Below are positions 7,641 to 16,418 of a DNA stretch of 64,000 bases, piece after piece. Source of the DNA: Ralstonia pickettii (GTDB lineage Bacteria; Pseudomonadota; Gammaproteobacteria; Burkholderiales; Burkholderiaceae); contig NZ_JFZG01000011.1 of assembly GCF_000607165.1 (NCBI RefSeq), positions 1 to 64,000 on the forward strand. Reading direction: 5' to 3'. The position numbers and the translations under genes are program-made. The notes under the pieces were generated by a model, which was given only the letters and a program-made list of their open reading frames with translations, was not told where the DNA came from and searched no databases. Numbering within the stretch: position 1 is the first letter of the stretch; every line of letters starts with the position of its first letter.

Positions 7641-8555
7641 TCAGTCGACCCGGTACACGCCGTATTCGTCCACCTGCACCCGCCCATCAGTCTGCAGTTC
7701 GGCCAGGTGCTGCGAAATCGTGTGGGTTTCCGCGCTGACGACCCACAACGTCTCGTAGCCCGGGGGATACAGCAGGCGTTGCTCCACCAATTGCGCGAGT
7801 GTCTTGGGGGATTCGCGCAGCATGGCCAGCAGGCGCTGTTCGCGTTCATCGAGCTTGGCCGTATACGCCGCCAGGTCGCGCAGAAAGTGCTCGCGGTCGG
7901 TGTAGACGCCGCGATGGTGCGACGTGACCCACACCTTGGCCGGAATGTCTGGCAGGCGCGCCAAACTGCGGCGGAAATCACGCAGGCTTGAGCAGGCGTC
8001 GCCGTAGTAGGGGCCGAAGCCGGTCAGGTCGATATCGCCGATGAACGCCACGCCTTCGGGCTCGACCAGCAGAACGGTGTGGCCGGCGGTGTGCCCCGGC
8101 ATGTGAAACGCGCGGACGTGCGTATCGCCCAGGTCCCACTGCGCGCCGTCTTCATAGCCCAGCGCATCGGGGCGGGGGGCATAAAAGAACTCGCGCTGCA
8201 GTTTCTCCAGCATGGCCGGGGCGGTTGCCTCGTCCAGGCCGTACGTGGTGACCATGCCGTCCCAGCTGCGGGCGGCGGCCAGATCGGCTTCATGCACGTA
8301 CACCGTCGCGCGGGGCAGCCGGTGCAGACCCGCCATGTGGTCTTCATGCACGTGGCCCATCACCACCAGCTCGGTCGCGTCGAATTCGGGGCCGATGTGG
8401 TTGGAGACGAGCGGTGTGTCGAACGCGGCCAGCGTGTCGGAGCCGCGGATGACGACCTGGTTGCCGTCGGGATATTTCCCGCTTTTCTCGCCAAAGAACA
8501 CCGACACGCGGCCGAAGTCGGCGCGCGCCGTGGTTGCGCGGGGCAGGGTCGCCAT
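7641..8555 (-). CDS. MBL-fold metallo-hydrolase
   Basis: 304 aa. The metallo-beta-lactamase fold is indicated by HVHEDH (residues 68-73), HMPGHTAGHT further on and a GDIDLTG loop carrying the bridging Asp. After about residue 220 comes a helical and winged-helix-like C-terminal part, as in LACTB2-type or glyoxalase-II-like hydrolases. Two metal ions (usually zinc) are expected. The substrate cannot be told. The SDR gene lies directly upstream on the same strand, 29 bp away, so the two are probably co-transcribed. Confidence 0.85.
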   Translation of the reverse strand: MATLPRATTARADFGRVSVFFGEKSGKYPDGNQVVIRGSDTLAAFDTPLVSNHIGPEFDATELVVMGHVHEDHMAGLHRLPRATVYVHEADLAAARSWDGMVTTYGLDEATAPAMLEKLQREFFYAPRPDALGYEDGAQWDLGDTHVRAFHMPGHTAGHTVLLVEPEGVAFIGDIDLTGFGPYYGDACSSLRDFRRSLARLPDIPAKVWVTSHHRGVYTDREHFLRDLAAYTAKLDEREQRLLAMLRESPKTLAQLVEQRLLYPPGYETLWVVSAETHTISQHLAELQTDGRVQVDEYGVYRVD

Positions 8556-8584
8556 CTCGCTTGCTCCGTGTGGCTCGGCCGGTG

Positions 8585-9349
8585 TCAGACCGTCATGCCG
8601 CCATCAACGACGATGCACTCGCCGTTGGTGTAGCTCGCTGCATCCGACACGAGGTAAAGCACCGTGCCGGCCATCTCGCGCGGCTCAGCGTGGCGGCGCA
8701 TCGGAATCTCGCTGATCCACCGGTCATACGTGGCCTTGTCTTCAAACAGGGCACCCGCGAACTTGGTCTTCGTCAGGCCCGGCAGCAGCGCGTTGACGCG
8801 AATGCCGAACGGCCCGCATTCCTTGGCGAAGGCGCGCGTCATGTGGGCCACGGCGGCCTTGGTGATGGAGTAGATGCCCTGCTTGTCGCCCGGGTGCAGC
8901 GCATTGACCGACGCGGTATTGACGATCGCGCCGCCGCCCTGCGCCTTCATCATCTTGCCGGCTTCGACCGACATGAAGAAGTAGCCGCGGATGTTCACCT
9001 CCACGGTCTTCTCATAGGCCGCCAGATCCGTGTCGAGGATGTGGCCGAAGTGCGGGTTGGCCGCCGCGTTGTTGATGAGGATGTCGAGCCGGCCGTGCTT
9101 GCGGCGGATGGTGTCGAACGCCGCCGCAATGTCTTCCATGCGGCCGACGTGGCAGGCGAGGGCTTCTGCTTTGCCGCCGGCTTCGCGGATGCGTTCTGCC
9201 ACGACTTCGCAGTCGGCCAGCTTGCGGCTCGACACGATCACGTGCGCGCCTTGTTCTGCAAGCAGCTTGGCAATCTCTTCGCCAATGCCGCGGCTGGCGC
9301 CGGTGACCAGGGCGATCTTTCCGGTCAGGTCGAACAGGTTCGTGCTCAT
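8585..9349 (-). CDS. SDR family oxidoreductase
   Basis: 254 aa, standard classical short-chain dehydrogenase length. TGASRGIG (residues 17-24) binds NAD(P), NNAA is present, and the catalytic Ser-Tyr-Lys set is TASVNALHPGDKQGIYSITKAA (YxxxK = YSITK). The closing GECIVVDGGMTV is typical. ATG 9349 is preceded by GGAGGAG at ideal spacing. It probably forms an operon with the phosphatase upstream and the MBL hydrolase downstream, all on the minus strand. Substrate unknown. Confidence 0.88.
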   Translation of the reverse strand: MSTNLFDLTGKIALVTGASRGIGEEIAKLLAEQGAHVIVSSRKLADCEVVAERIREAGGKAEALACHVGRMEDIAAAFDTIRRKHGRLDILINNAAANPHFGHILDTDLAAYEKTVEVNIRGYFFMSVEAGKMMKAQGGGAIVNTASVNALHPGDKQGIYSITKAAVAHMTRAFAKECGPFGIRVNALLPGLTKTKFAGALFEDKATYDRWISEIPMRRHAEPREMAGTVLYLVSDAASYTNGECIVVDGGMTV

Positions 9350-9396
9350 GGTGTGCTCCTCCAATGGTTGTGTGTTGTGGGCGTTCGCCTGGGCGA

Positions 9397-10071
9397 TCAG
9401 CCGTATGTCTGGAATGCGCGTCGCGCCGGGTCGTCCAGATGCGGTACGCCGTTGAGGGTGGCCAACTGGAACGATTCGGCGTTGAAGAAATACTGCGAGA
9501 CGCTGCTGTTGCGGATCTGCAGGTTCAGCGCAATGGCGCTGGTGGGCGGTGCGGCCAGCACCTGCTGCGCGGTCACCGCAATGGGGCCGCCGGAACTGAT
9601 CGCCAGCACACGCTGCCCGCCGCCGGCCTGGATGGCCGCGCGCGCATCGGCCACGCGCTGCTGGAAGGCGGCCCAGGTCTCTGGCAGCGGCCCGCGAATC
9701 TTGTCGTCCGACCACAGATGCAGCACCTGCTTGAGCGCCCGGTAGTGATCGCGCATCGAGCCCGACGCCAACTCTGTCAGCTCCGGAAAATCTTCGCCGA
9801 GCGCGGCAAAGAGCCCCTGGAAGTCGTATTCATTCAGCCCGGCGTGCTGCTCATACGTTGTGCCCGACATGCCCATGCCCCGCAGGATGCCGCCGACGGT
9901 CTGCTCATGGCGGCGCAATGTGCCGCAGATGACGCGATCAAAAACGATGTCCTGCCGCGCGAAATATTCGCCGAGCCAGACGCTCTGCTGCTCGCCGCGT
10001 TCGGAGAGCCGATCGTAATCTGCCGCGCCAAACGAGGCTTGTCCGTGCCGTACGAGATAAAGCTCTGCCAT
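9397..10071 (-). CDS. Histidine phosphatase family protein
   Basis: 224 aa. The RHG motif sits at the N-terminus (LVRHGQASFG, residues 6-15). The second catalytic His of canonical members is replaced in the late motif ISSGGPIAV, where a HG pair is usual, so the enzyme may be altered or inactive. A partner Glu can be seen in AGLNEYDFQG. It lies 47 bp upstream of the SDR gene on the same strand. Candidate roles are a phosphoglycerate-mutase-like or SixA-like phosphatase, and the substrate is open. Confidence 0.82.
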   Translation of the reverse strand: MAELYLVRHGQASFGAADYDRLSERGEQQSVWLGEYFARQDIVFDRVICGTLRRHEQTVGGILRGMGMSGTTYEQHAGLNEYDFQGLFAALGEDFPELTELASGSMRDHYRALKQVLHLWSDDKIRGPLPETWAAFQQRVADARAAIQAGGGQRVLAISSGGPIAVTAQQVLAAPPTSAIALNLQIRNSSVSQYFFNAESFQLATLNGVPHLDDPARRAFQTYG

Positions 10072-10328
10072 CGTCTGCTCGCCAAATCAAAGGGGGATCA
10101 GATTAGCGGGGCGTGCATTATTTGTGAAATTTATTCTTTGAATGACCGGTAATGCATGCAATGAATAGTTGGGCCGGTGCTTGATCGCGCCTCCCGGCGC
10201 CACTGCATGACTCGTCTGCCAGGACAAGCTGCGGGTGACACCCGTGCGCCTCGCGCAACATCGCTGCCCCCGCAAGCACCGATCTTGTGTGTAATGGCCG
10301 TTTTGCCACTCCGCTACAAAGGTCCCGT

Positions 10329-11552
10329 ATGAAACCATCCCGCCTTGCCGTTGCTGCGCTGCTGCTGTGTGCCTCAGGTTTGTCCTCCGCTGCCGATGCC
10401 AATCCCAAGGTGCTGTCCGCCGCAGAGGGTTACCGTGGCGACGCACTGCACCTGCTTGAGCGCTTGGTGAATATCGATTCGGGAACGGGCAACGAGGCGG
10501 GGCTCAGCCAGATGGGCAGCATCGTCACCGATGAACTGCGCAAGGCCGGCGCCCAGGTGGAAACGGTGCCCGCCGCGCCGGCAGTGGGCAACAACATCCT
10601 CGCTACCTGGAAGGGCACTGGGAAGACGCGCATTCTGCTGATGGCCCACATGGACACCGTCTTCAAAGACGGCACGGCTCGCGCCAAGCCGTTCGCCATC
10701 AAGGACAAGCGCGCCTACGGCCCCGGCGTGATGGACGACAAGGGCGGCGTGGTGGCGGGTTTGTACGCGATGAAGATTCTGCAGCAGCTCGACTTCAGGC
10801 AGTACGGGCAAGTCACGCTGCTGCTCAACACCAACGAGGAAACCGGCTCAAAGGGCACGCGCGCGTTGATCGAGCGCGAGGCCAAACAGCATGACGTGAC
10901 GCTCAACCTGGAGCCTGGCCGGCCCGCCGATGGGCTGGTCGTGTGGCGCAAGGGCAGCGGCACGGCGGAGATCGACATCAAAGGCAAGGCCGCGCACGCC
11001 GGTGTGGCACCCGAGTCGGGTCGCAACGCCGCCAACGAATTGGCGCACCAGGTGTTGCAGCTCGGCAAGCTGGGCGACAGCGCCAAGCAGACGACCTTCA
11101 ACGTGACCGTGCTCAAGGCGGGCGACGCAACCAACGTCATTCCCGACCATGCAACGGCCTATGCAGACGTGCGCGTGGCCGTGCCGGAGGAGTTCGACCG
11201 CGTGGAACGCGACATGACGCGCGTGTCGGCCAACAAGCTGATCGCCGATACGGAAGTGAAGACCTCGCTGGTGCGCGGCTTCCCCCCGATGCCGCGCAAT
11301 GCCGCGTCGGACCAGCTCGCCGCCAAGGCGCAAGCCATCTACGGTGAGATCGGGCGCAAGCTGACGCTTGAAGGCAGCGGCGGCGCGGCCGATTCCAGCC
11401 TGTCGGCCGGTGTCGGCACGCCCACGCTCGATGGCTTCGGCATCGTTGGCGGCGGCATCCACACGCCGGAGGAATACGCAGAAGTAGAGAGCGTCGTGCC
11501 GCGCCTCTATCTGCTGTCGCGCATGATCATGGAGCTTGCCGCGAGCAAGTAA
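10329..11552 (+). CDS. M20 family metallopeptidase, glutamate carboxypeptidase (CPG2)-like
   Basis: 407 aa with a clear Sec signal peptide (MKPSRLAVAALLLCASGLSSAADA), so it is periplasmic. Di-zinc ligands are visible in MAHMDTVF, GVMDDKGG, NEETGSKG and HTPEEY. The middle insertion (about 200-310) is the dimerisation lid. CPG2-type enzymes remove C-terminal glutamate from folates or peptides. The start ATG 10329 is chosen because it opens the signal peptide. It is monocistronic, with its own terminator. Confidence 0.88.
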   Translation: MKPSRLAVAALLLCASGLSSAADANPKVLSAAEGYRGDALHLLERLVNIDSGTGNEAGLSQMGSIVTDELRKAGAQVETVPAAPAVGNNILATWKGTGKTRILLMAHMDTVFKDGTARAKPFAIKDKRAYGPGVMDDKGGVVAGLYAMKILQQLDFRQYGQVTLLLNTNEETGSKGTRALIEREAKQHDVTLNLEPGRPADGLVVWRKGSGTAEIDIKGKAAHAGVAPESGRNAANELAHQVLQLGKLGDSAKQTTFNVTVLKAGDATNVIPDHATAYADVRVAVPEEFDRVERDMTRVSANKLIADTEVKTSLVRGFPPMPRNAASDQLAAKAQAIYGEIGRKLTLEGSGGAADSSLSAGVGTPTLDGFGIVGGGIHTPEEYAEVESVVPRLYLLSRMIMELAASK

Positions 11553-11582
11553 GCTCCACGCCGGCGGTACGCAACAAAGGGT

Positions 11583-11617
11583 GGGTGACAGAGCGGTGCT
11601 GTCACCCGTTTTGTTTT
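11583..11617 (+). terminator. Intrinsic terminator after the M20 peptidase
   Basis: GGGTGACAG (11583-11591) pairs perfectly with CTGTCACCC (11599-11607) across a 7-nt loop, followed by GTTTTGTTTT. Confidence 0.9.
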
Positions 11618-11777
11618 GCTGGCAGTGCCAGTGCTGGGCGCGGAGTTGGGGCGGCGTCTGCGCATGTGCGCGCGGCAGCGCAAGGCCACACTAGATGTAA
11701 ACGACCACATCCCGCGCCCCGCCTTGCCCGGCCGATGTGCTATCGTCGCCGCCACGAAAAATTAACAAATTCCGGGT

Positions 11778-12899
11778 ATGCACGACGTCGTCATCAGCGG
11801 CACGGGCCTGTGGGTCGCGCCCGAGGTCATCACCAACGAGGAGCTGGTCGCCTCCTACAACGCTTACGCGCAGCTCTACAACGCGCAGCACGCCACGGCG
11901 ATTGCCGCAGGCGAGCTGACGGCGTTGGCGGAGTCGTCGGCGGAGTTCATCGAGAAGGCTTCGGGTATTCGCCAGCGCTACGTGATCGACAAGGCCGGCG
12001 TGCTGGACCCGACGCGTATGCGCCCGCATCTGACGCGGCGCCCCGATGATGCGCTGTCGCTGCAAGCCGAGATTGGCGTGGCGGCCGCGCGCGATGCATT
12101 GGCCGCTGCCGGCCGCGATGCCGCCGACGTCGACATGCTGCTGTGCGCGACGTCCAACTTCCAGCGTCCGTATCCGGCACTGGGCGTAGAGATTCAGAAC
12201 GGCATTGGCGCGGGCGGCTACGCGTTCGACATGAACGTCGCGTGCTCGTCAGCCACATTCGGGCTGGAACAGGCCATCAATGCCGTGCGCAGCGGCACGG
12301 CGCGCGCCGCGCTGGTGGTGAGCCCGGAAATCACCTCCGGCCACCTCGATTGGAAAGACCGCGACTGCCACTTCATCTTCGGTGACGTGTGCACCGCCGT
12401 GTTGGTCGAACGGGCAGAAGACACGCGCTCCGCCGATGCCTGGCGCGTGCTCGGCACCAAATGCGCGACGAGCTTTTCCAACAACATCCGCAACAACGCC
12501 GGCTATCTCTCGCGCAGCGAAGACCGCAACCCGGAGGACCGCGATCAGCTCTTCCGCCAGGAAGGCCGCAAGGTCTTCAAGGAAGTCTGCCCGATGGCCG
12601 CCGAACACATTGCTGGCCATCTGCAGCAACTGGGCCATGTCCCGGCCGACGTGCGCCGCTTCTGGCTGCATCAAGCCAACCTGGCGATGAATCAGCTGAT
12701 CGGCAAGCGCCTGCTTGGGCACGATGCGTCGGCGGACGAGGCGCCGGTCATCCTGGATGAGTTTGCCAACACCGCATCAGCGGGTTCCATCATCGCGTTC
12801 CACCGTCATCGTGCCGACCTGAAGTCCGGCGACCTGGGCATGATCTGCTCGTTTGGTGCGGGCTATTCGATCGGCAGCGTGGCGGTACAGAAGCAGTAA
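11778..12899 (+). CDS. Beta-ketoacyl-ACP synthase III (FabH-like)
   Basis: 373 aa, longer than housekeeping FabH (about 320). The thiolase-fold catalytic triad is visible: Cys156 (MNVACSSATFG), His298 (LHQANLAM) and Asn331 (FANTASAG). Such enzymes condense acyl-CoA with malonyl-ACP to start fatty-acid or specialised acyl-chain synthesis. No other fatty-acid genes are adjacent, so this is likely an accessory KAS III, comparable to the second KAS III (FabW/PA3286-like) of other proteobacteria. It stands alone, preceded by a 160-bp gap and convergent with the next gene. Confidence 0.88.
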   Translation: MHDVVISGTGLWVAPEVITNEELVASYNAYAQLYNAQHATAIAAGELTALAESSAEFIEKASGIRQRYVIDKAGVLDPTRMRPHLTRRPDDALSLQAEIGVAAARDALAAAGRDAADVDMLLCATSNFQRPYPALGVEIQNGIGAGGYAFDMNVACSSATFGLEQAINAVRSGTARAALVVSPEITSGHLDWKDRDCHFIFGDVCTAVLVERAEDTRSADAWRVLGTKCATSFSNNIRNNAGYLSRSEDRNPEDRDQLFRQEGRKVFKEVCPMAAEHIAGHLQQLGHVPADVRRFWLHQANLAMNQLIGKRLLGHDASADEAPVILDEFANTASAGSIIAFHRHRADLKSGDLGMICSFGAGYSIGSVAVQKQ

Positions 12900-12933
12900 T
12901 CGACTGGCGTCGACATCAACCGGCGGGCGACAC

Positions 12934-14046
12934 TCAGGTTTGACCGGGTAGCGTCGCCCCGAAAAAATCCAGCGCCCGGTGCACGGCTTGGGCATGCACC
13001 GCATCACGATCCACGCCGGGGTTGTCGTTGCACAGCAGCGGCACATGGGCGGCACCGCCGGGCAGGCAGGTATCCATGAACGTGTAATGCGACGCGCCTG
13101 GCACCAGCAGCAGATCCGCCTTGGGCAGCAGTTTGGCGACACGGCGCACGTTGGTGTCGATGGGCACGGTGGTATCCGCATCTCCGGCCATCAGAGAGAC
13201 CGGGATGGTGATGTTGCCGAGCGACGTGGCATCCATCGCCATGCCGATTGCAGGCGCCATCGCAAAGACGGCCTTGATGCGTGCATCGCGATAGGACGCA
13301 CCGGAGCGGGCGAGCGATGCTTCCGTTTGCGGTGTCCTTGTTGTGTCAGCTGTGGGGTTGACCTGCGCACGGGCCATCTCTGGCGGATGGCAAATCGCAT
13401 CGGCCTGCGGCGAGCCGCAGAACGCCATGAATGCCGGGACATCCGTGCGCGCGCCGGCCAGCTCCAGCACCGTATACCCGCCCAACGAAAAGCCCACTGC
13501 GCCGATGCGCGTGCGGTCGACATGCGCGCCCAATACGGGATCGGCGAGAACGCCATCCAGTACTTCACTCACATCGGTGGCGCGCTCCCACCACAGCATG
13601 AAGCCGTCGTGCGTGAGCGGTTCCAGCGCCGTGTTGCCCGGGTGGTTCACGCCCGCGACGATGTAGCCGTTCGCTGCCAGCGCAGCGGCCATCCAATCGA
13701 GGCTTCCGGCCGTGCCGCCAGTGCCGTGTGAAAGCACCAGCAGCGGATATTGCGCATGCGTTGACGCGACCGGCGCTTCGCCCGCAGAGGGTTGCATGCG
13801 GAACGGCGACCGGCCTAGTGCATCGATGTTGTGCGAAACCTCCGGCACAGAAACGTCCGCCGGATACCAGACGTTGGTGATGAGCGCGTGCGTGAGCGCC
13901 CCGCGCCAGTGGCGTTCAGCCTGAGGGTGGAACGCGCGGGTGGTTTCGCCCACGTGATAAGGCGTAGCGGACGCGTCTGCCGAACCGGCATAAGCTGCGC
14001 CCATGACGAAGGCCGCCAGCGCGGCGACAAGGCAACGATGCAGCAT
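12934..14046 (-). CDS. Secreted alpha/beta hydrolase (dienelactone/PAF-acetylhydrolase-like)
   Basis: 370 aa with a signal peptide (MLHRCLVAALAAFVMGAAYAGSADA). The fold signature includes an oxyanion HGTGG loop, the nucleophile elbow GFSLGG, a late Asp (GDADTTV) and His (ASHYTF). It is similar in layout to the plant- and bacterial-type dienelactone hydrolase or platelet-activating-factor acetylhydrolase families. The substrate is unknown. The AraC-type gene ends 3 bp upstream on the same strand, so the regulator and hydrolase are probably one transcript. Confidence 0.85.
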   Translation of the reverse strand: MLHRCLVAALAAFVMGAAYAGSADASATPYHVGETTRAFHPQAERHWRGALTHALITNVWYPADVSVPEVSHNIDALGRSPFRMQPSAGEAPVASTHAQYPLLVLSHGTGGTAGSLDWMAAALAANGYIVAGVNHPGNTALEPLTHDGFMLWWERATDVSEVLDGVLADPVLGAHVDRTRIGAVGFSLGGYTVLELAGARTDVPAFMAFCGSPQADAICHPPEMARAQVNPTADTTRTPQTEASLARSGASYRDARIKAVFAMAPAIGMAMDATSLGNITIPVSLMAGDADTTVPIDTNVRRVAKLLPKADLLLVPGASHYTFMDTCLPGGAAHVPLLCNDNPGVDRDAVHAQAVHRALDFFGATLPGQT

Positions 14047-14048
14047 CT

Positions 14049-14888
14049 TTACTCCTTGCGGATGGGGATCATCAGATCGGTCACGCAGGCGCGCGGCGGG
14101 TGGTGCCGCCCTGGGCTGCGATACAACTCAAGCGCCGGCCGGTCGTCCGGATCGAAGCCGTAGCTTGGGAGGCAGCCGCCGTAGAGCGCCTGCATGGTGG
14201 GCGCGATCAGCGCGTAAGGGCCGATCAGCCGGTGGCAAGCGTAGAGGCCGCCTTCGATGCGCATCGGCAGCAAGCGGCCGGTCATGGCGCGCGGCGCATC
14301 GAGGATGACGCCCGCGAAGTACTCGAACGAGCCGGGCGTTTCCGGATCGCCATAGCAGACGCCAATGCGGTCGGGCGCATCCGCCGATTCCATATCGATG
14401 CCGAGCAGTTGCCGCAGCATGACGAACGTCTGACGGATGGTTGCGACGGGGCCGTCGTGGCGCAGGCAGAGTGCGTGCAGAGGCGGCTGCTCGATCAGTT
14501 CGATGGGCGGCAGGTCTGCGGTATCTGCGCTGCGCACATTCAACGCCTGCTGCCGGCTCTGGAACGCGCGCGGGCTTACGCCGGTGAATTCGCGAAAGGC
14601 ACGGGCGAATGCCTGCGGGCTGCCATAGCCGACATTCAGGGCGACATCGGTGACGGAATCTTCTGCGCCGCTCAAACGCCGCGCGGCCTGCGCCAGCCGC
14701 ATGCGCTGGACGGTTTCGAACACGCCTTCACCAGTGAGCGCCCGGTAGATGCGATGAAAGTGAAACGGCGACAGGTGCGCCACCGCCGCCAGGCTCTGCA
14801 CCGTGTGCGGGGCGGCTGGGTCGGCCAGGATCGCTTCGATCACGCGGGCGATGCGGCGGTGGTAGTCGTGTTCAGTGCGCGGCTTCAT
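14049..14888 (-). CDS. AraC family regulator with GyrI-like effector domain
   Basis: 279 aa from ATG 14888 (an in-frame ATG at 14900 adds four residues, and neither has a good Shine-Dalgarno). Two helix-turn-helix units occupy residues 8-110 (VQSLAAVAHLSPFHFHRIYR and DVALNVGYGSPQAFARAFRE). A C-terminal GyrI/SOUL-like small-molecule-binding domain occupies about 125-279 (LCLRHDGPVATI... and LYRSPG). This is the Rob/SoxS-with-sensor layout, as in multidrug-binding regulators. The downstream hydrolase is the obvious target. Confidence 0.85.
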   Translation of the reverse strand: MKPRTEHDYHRRIARVIEAILADPAAPHTVQSLAAVAHLSPFHFHRIYRALTGEGVFETVQRMRLAQAARRLSGAEDSVTDVALNVGYGSPQAFARAFREFTGVSPRAFQSRQQALNVRSADTADLPPIELIEQPPLHALCLRHDGPVATIRQTFVMLRQLLGIDMESADAPDRIGVCYGDPETPGSFEYFAGVILDAPRAMTGRLLPMRIEGGLYACHRLIGPYALIAPTMQALYGGCLPSYGFDPDDRPALELYRSPGRHHPPRACVTDLMIPIRKE

Positions 14889-14954
14889 GCGGCAAAGCAT
14901 AGTCGCCCGGCACGCTTCGCGCGGTGCAGCGATTGCGCAAATGTGCGCGTATGG

Positions 14955-15809
14955 CTATCGCGCGGCCGTGGCCCGCAGGGCGGATGCGAACGTGCGCAGC
15001 GCCTTCTTCGCCACAGGATCGGTCAAGCGGGAATGCAGCACCACGCTGCGCGATGGGAGCCGAGGCAGGCCGAGCGCTTCGCCCATGTCCACCGTGCCCG
15101 GTGGCGCAACGCGGCGGCTGAGCGCCGCCACGGCCAACCCCGCTGCCACGGCTGCCCCGATGGTGGCCACGCCGCCGCCCACAAACACCTCCTGCCAGGC
15201 AATGCCCGCAGCTTCCAGCGTGGCGACTGCCATCTGCCGTATGCGGCACGTGTCAGCTTGATTCGCCAGGCGAATGGGCTCGCCGGCACGGTGCTCGAAG
15301 TCGGGCGCGGCCAGCCAGCCGAACGGTTCTTCCATGAGGACGTCGCCGTCGGTGCGGCGGTTGTCGTGGCGCAGCACGATGGCCGCATCCAACGCGCCGC
15401 TCTCGAAAATCTCGAGGATCTCCCACGAACTGGCGATACGGATCTCCAGCGTCAACGCGGGTTCGGCCAGGCCCATCTGGCGCAGCAGGCGTGGCAGCTC
15501 GGCCCCAACAATGTGATGGCTGATCCCGACCGACAGCCGTCGCCGTTCCAGGCCAAACGCGCCGATCGCGCCGTCGTGCGCGGCCACCAGCTCGCGCGCC
15601 GCTGCCAGAAAGGCTGCGCCATCCTGCGACAGCCGCACGAGGCGCGGCGTGCGTTCCAGAAGCCGGCGGCCGAGTGCATCTTCCAGCCGTTTGATCTTCA
15701 GGCTCACGGCGGATTGCGTGGAGTCCATGGCCTCCGCCGCGCGCGTGAAGCTCTTTAGATCGGCGGTCAGCACGAAAGCCTGGACGGCCTCCAGATCCAG
15801 CATCTTCAT
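14955..15809 (-). CDS. LysR-type regulator
   Basis: 284 aa. The HTH is at residues 4-62 (LEAVQAFVLTADLKSFTRAAEAM, SAVSLKIKRLE), followed by a substrate-binding domain with EIRIASSWEILE and a GGGVATIGAAVAAGLAVAAL stretch. It is divergent from the tautomerase gene at 15913. The 103-bp gap is AT-rich and has TTGAAAT, GATTGAAAT and TTTTTCAATGATCAA elements that would serve as LysR half-sites. Confidence 0.85.
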   Translation of the reverse strand: MKMLDLEAVQAFVLTADLKSFTRAAEAMDSTQSAVSLKIKRLEDALGRRLLERTPRLVRLSQDGAAFLAAARELVAAHDGAIGAFGLERRRLSVGISHHIVGAELPRLLRQMGLAEPALTLEIRIASSWEILEIFESGALDAAIVLRHDNRRTDGDVLMEEPFGWLAAPDFEHRAGEPIRLANQADTCRIRQMAVATLEAAGIAWQEVFVGGGVATIGAAVAAGLAVAALSRRVAPPGTVDMGEALGLPRLPSRSVVLHSRLTDPVAKKALRTFASALRATAAR

Positions 15810-15912
15810 GGCTCAGTCATTTTGAAATCGAATGATTGAAATATCTTAGGATGCCTTTTTTCAATGATCAATGTGAGGCATTCTGTGGTCACTGCAAACC
15901 ACGGAGCCCACC

Positions 15913-16296
15913 ATGCCTCTCGTTCAAGTGTCGCTGCGGCGCGGCAAGCCTGCCGCTTATCACCAGGCCATTTTCGATGGCGTCTATCGCGCGATGCGCG
16001 AGACGTTCAACGTGCCCGAAGACGATCGCTTCATGATGCTCACCGAGCACGACGCGAGCACCTTCAGCGTCAGTCCGACCTACTTCGGCATCGCGCGCAG
16101 CGACGACGTTGTGATCATCCAGATCACCGCCAACAACACGCGCAACCTGGAGCAGAAGCAGGCGCTCTATCGCCGCATCGTCGAGCTGCTGGGCGACAAG
16201 CCCGGCATACGGCCCGAAGATGTGTTCATCAATCTGGTGGAGGTGCTGCCCGAGAACTGGTCGTTCGGCAACGGACTCGCGCAGTACGCGCAATGA
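15913..16296 (+). CDS. Tautomerase family protein
   Basis: 127 aa beginning MPLVQVSLRRGK. The catalytic Pro1 becomes N-terminal after methionine removal, the hallmark of the 4-oxalocrotonate tautomerase/MIF superfamily. At 127 aa it is the longer, duplicated beta-alpha-beta type. A cis-CaaD/MSAD-like internal ending ENWSFGNGLAQYAQ matches the widely distributed tautomerase_2 group. It is probably controlled by the divergent LysR gene. It overlaps a 41-aa membrane ORF by an ATGA junction. Confidence 0.88.
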   Translation: MPLVQVSLRRGKPAAYHQAIFDGVYRAMRETFNVPEDDRFMMLTEHDASTFSVSPTYFGIARSDDVVIIQITANNTRNLEQKQALYRRIVELLGDKPGIRPEDVFINLVEVLPENWSFGNGLAQYAQ

Positions 16297-16418
16297 CGCC
16301 GCGCCAGGCGCTTCTGGCGCACCTGGGCGGCGTGTTGTGGGCGGCAGTGTTGATCGTTGGCGCAGCGGTCATGTTGGCGGCCGTCACGCGCGACGTATTG
16401 CAGAGGCTCAGTCCTTGA
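16293..16418 (+). CDS. Small single-pass membrane protein (41 aa)
   Basis: The ATG at 16293 overlaps the tautomerase stop (ATGA), so it would be translationally coupled. The product is MTPRQALLAH, then a hydrophobic segment of about 22 residues (GGVLWAAVLIVGAAVMLAAV), then TRDVLQRLSP. The positive-inside charge pattern and coupling support a real gene. The 3' end overlaps the convergent SRPBCC gene by 11 bp. No family is known. Confidence 0.5.
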   Translation: MTPRQALLAHLGGVLWAAVLIVGAAVMLAAVTRDVLQRLSP

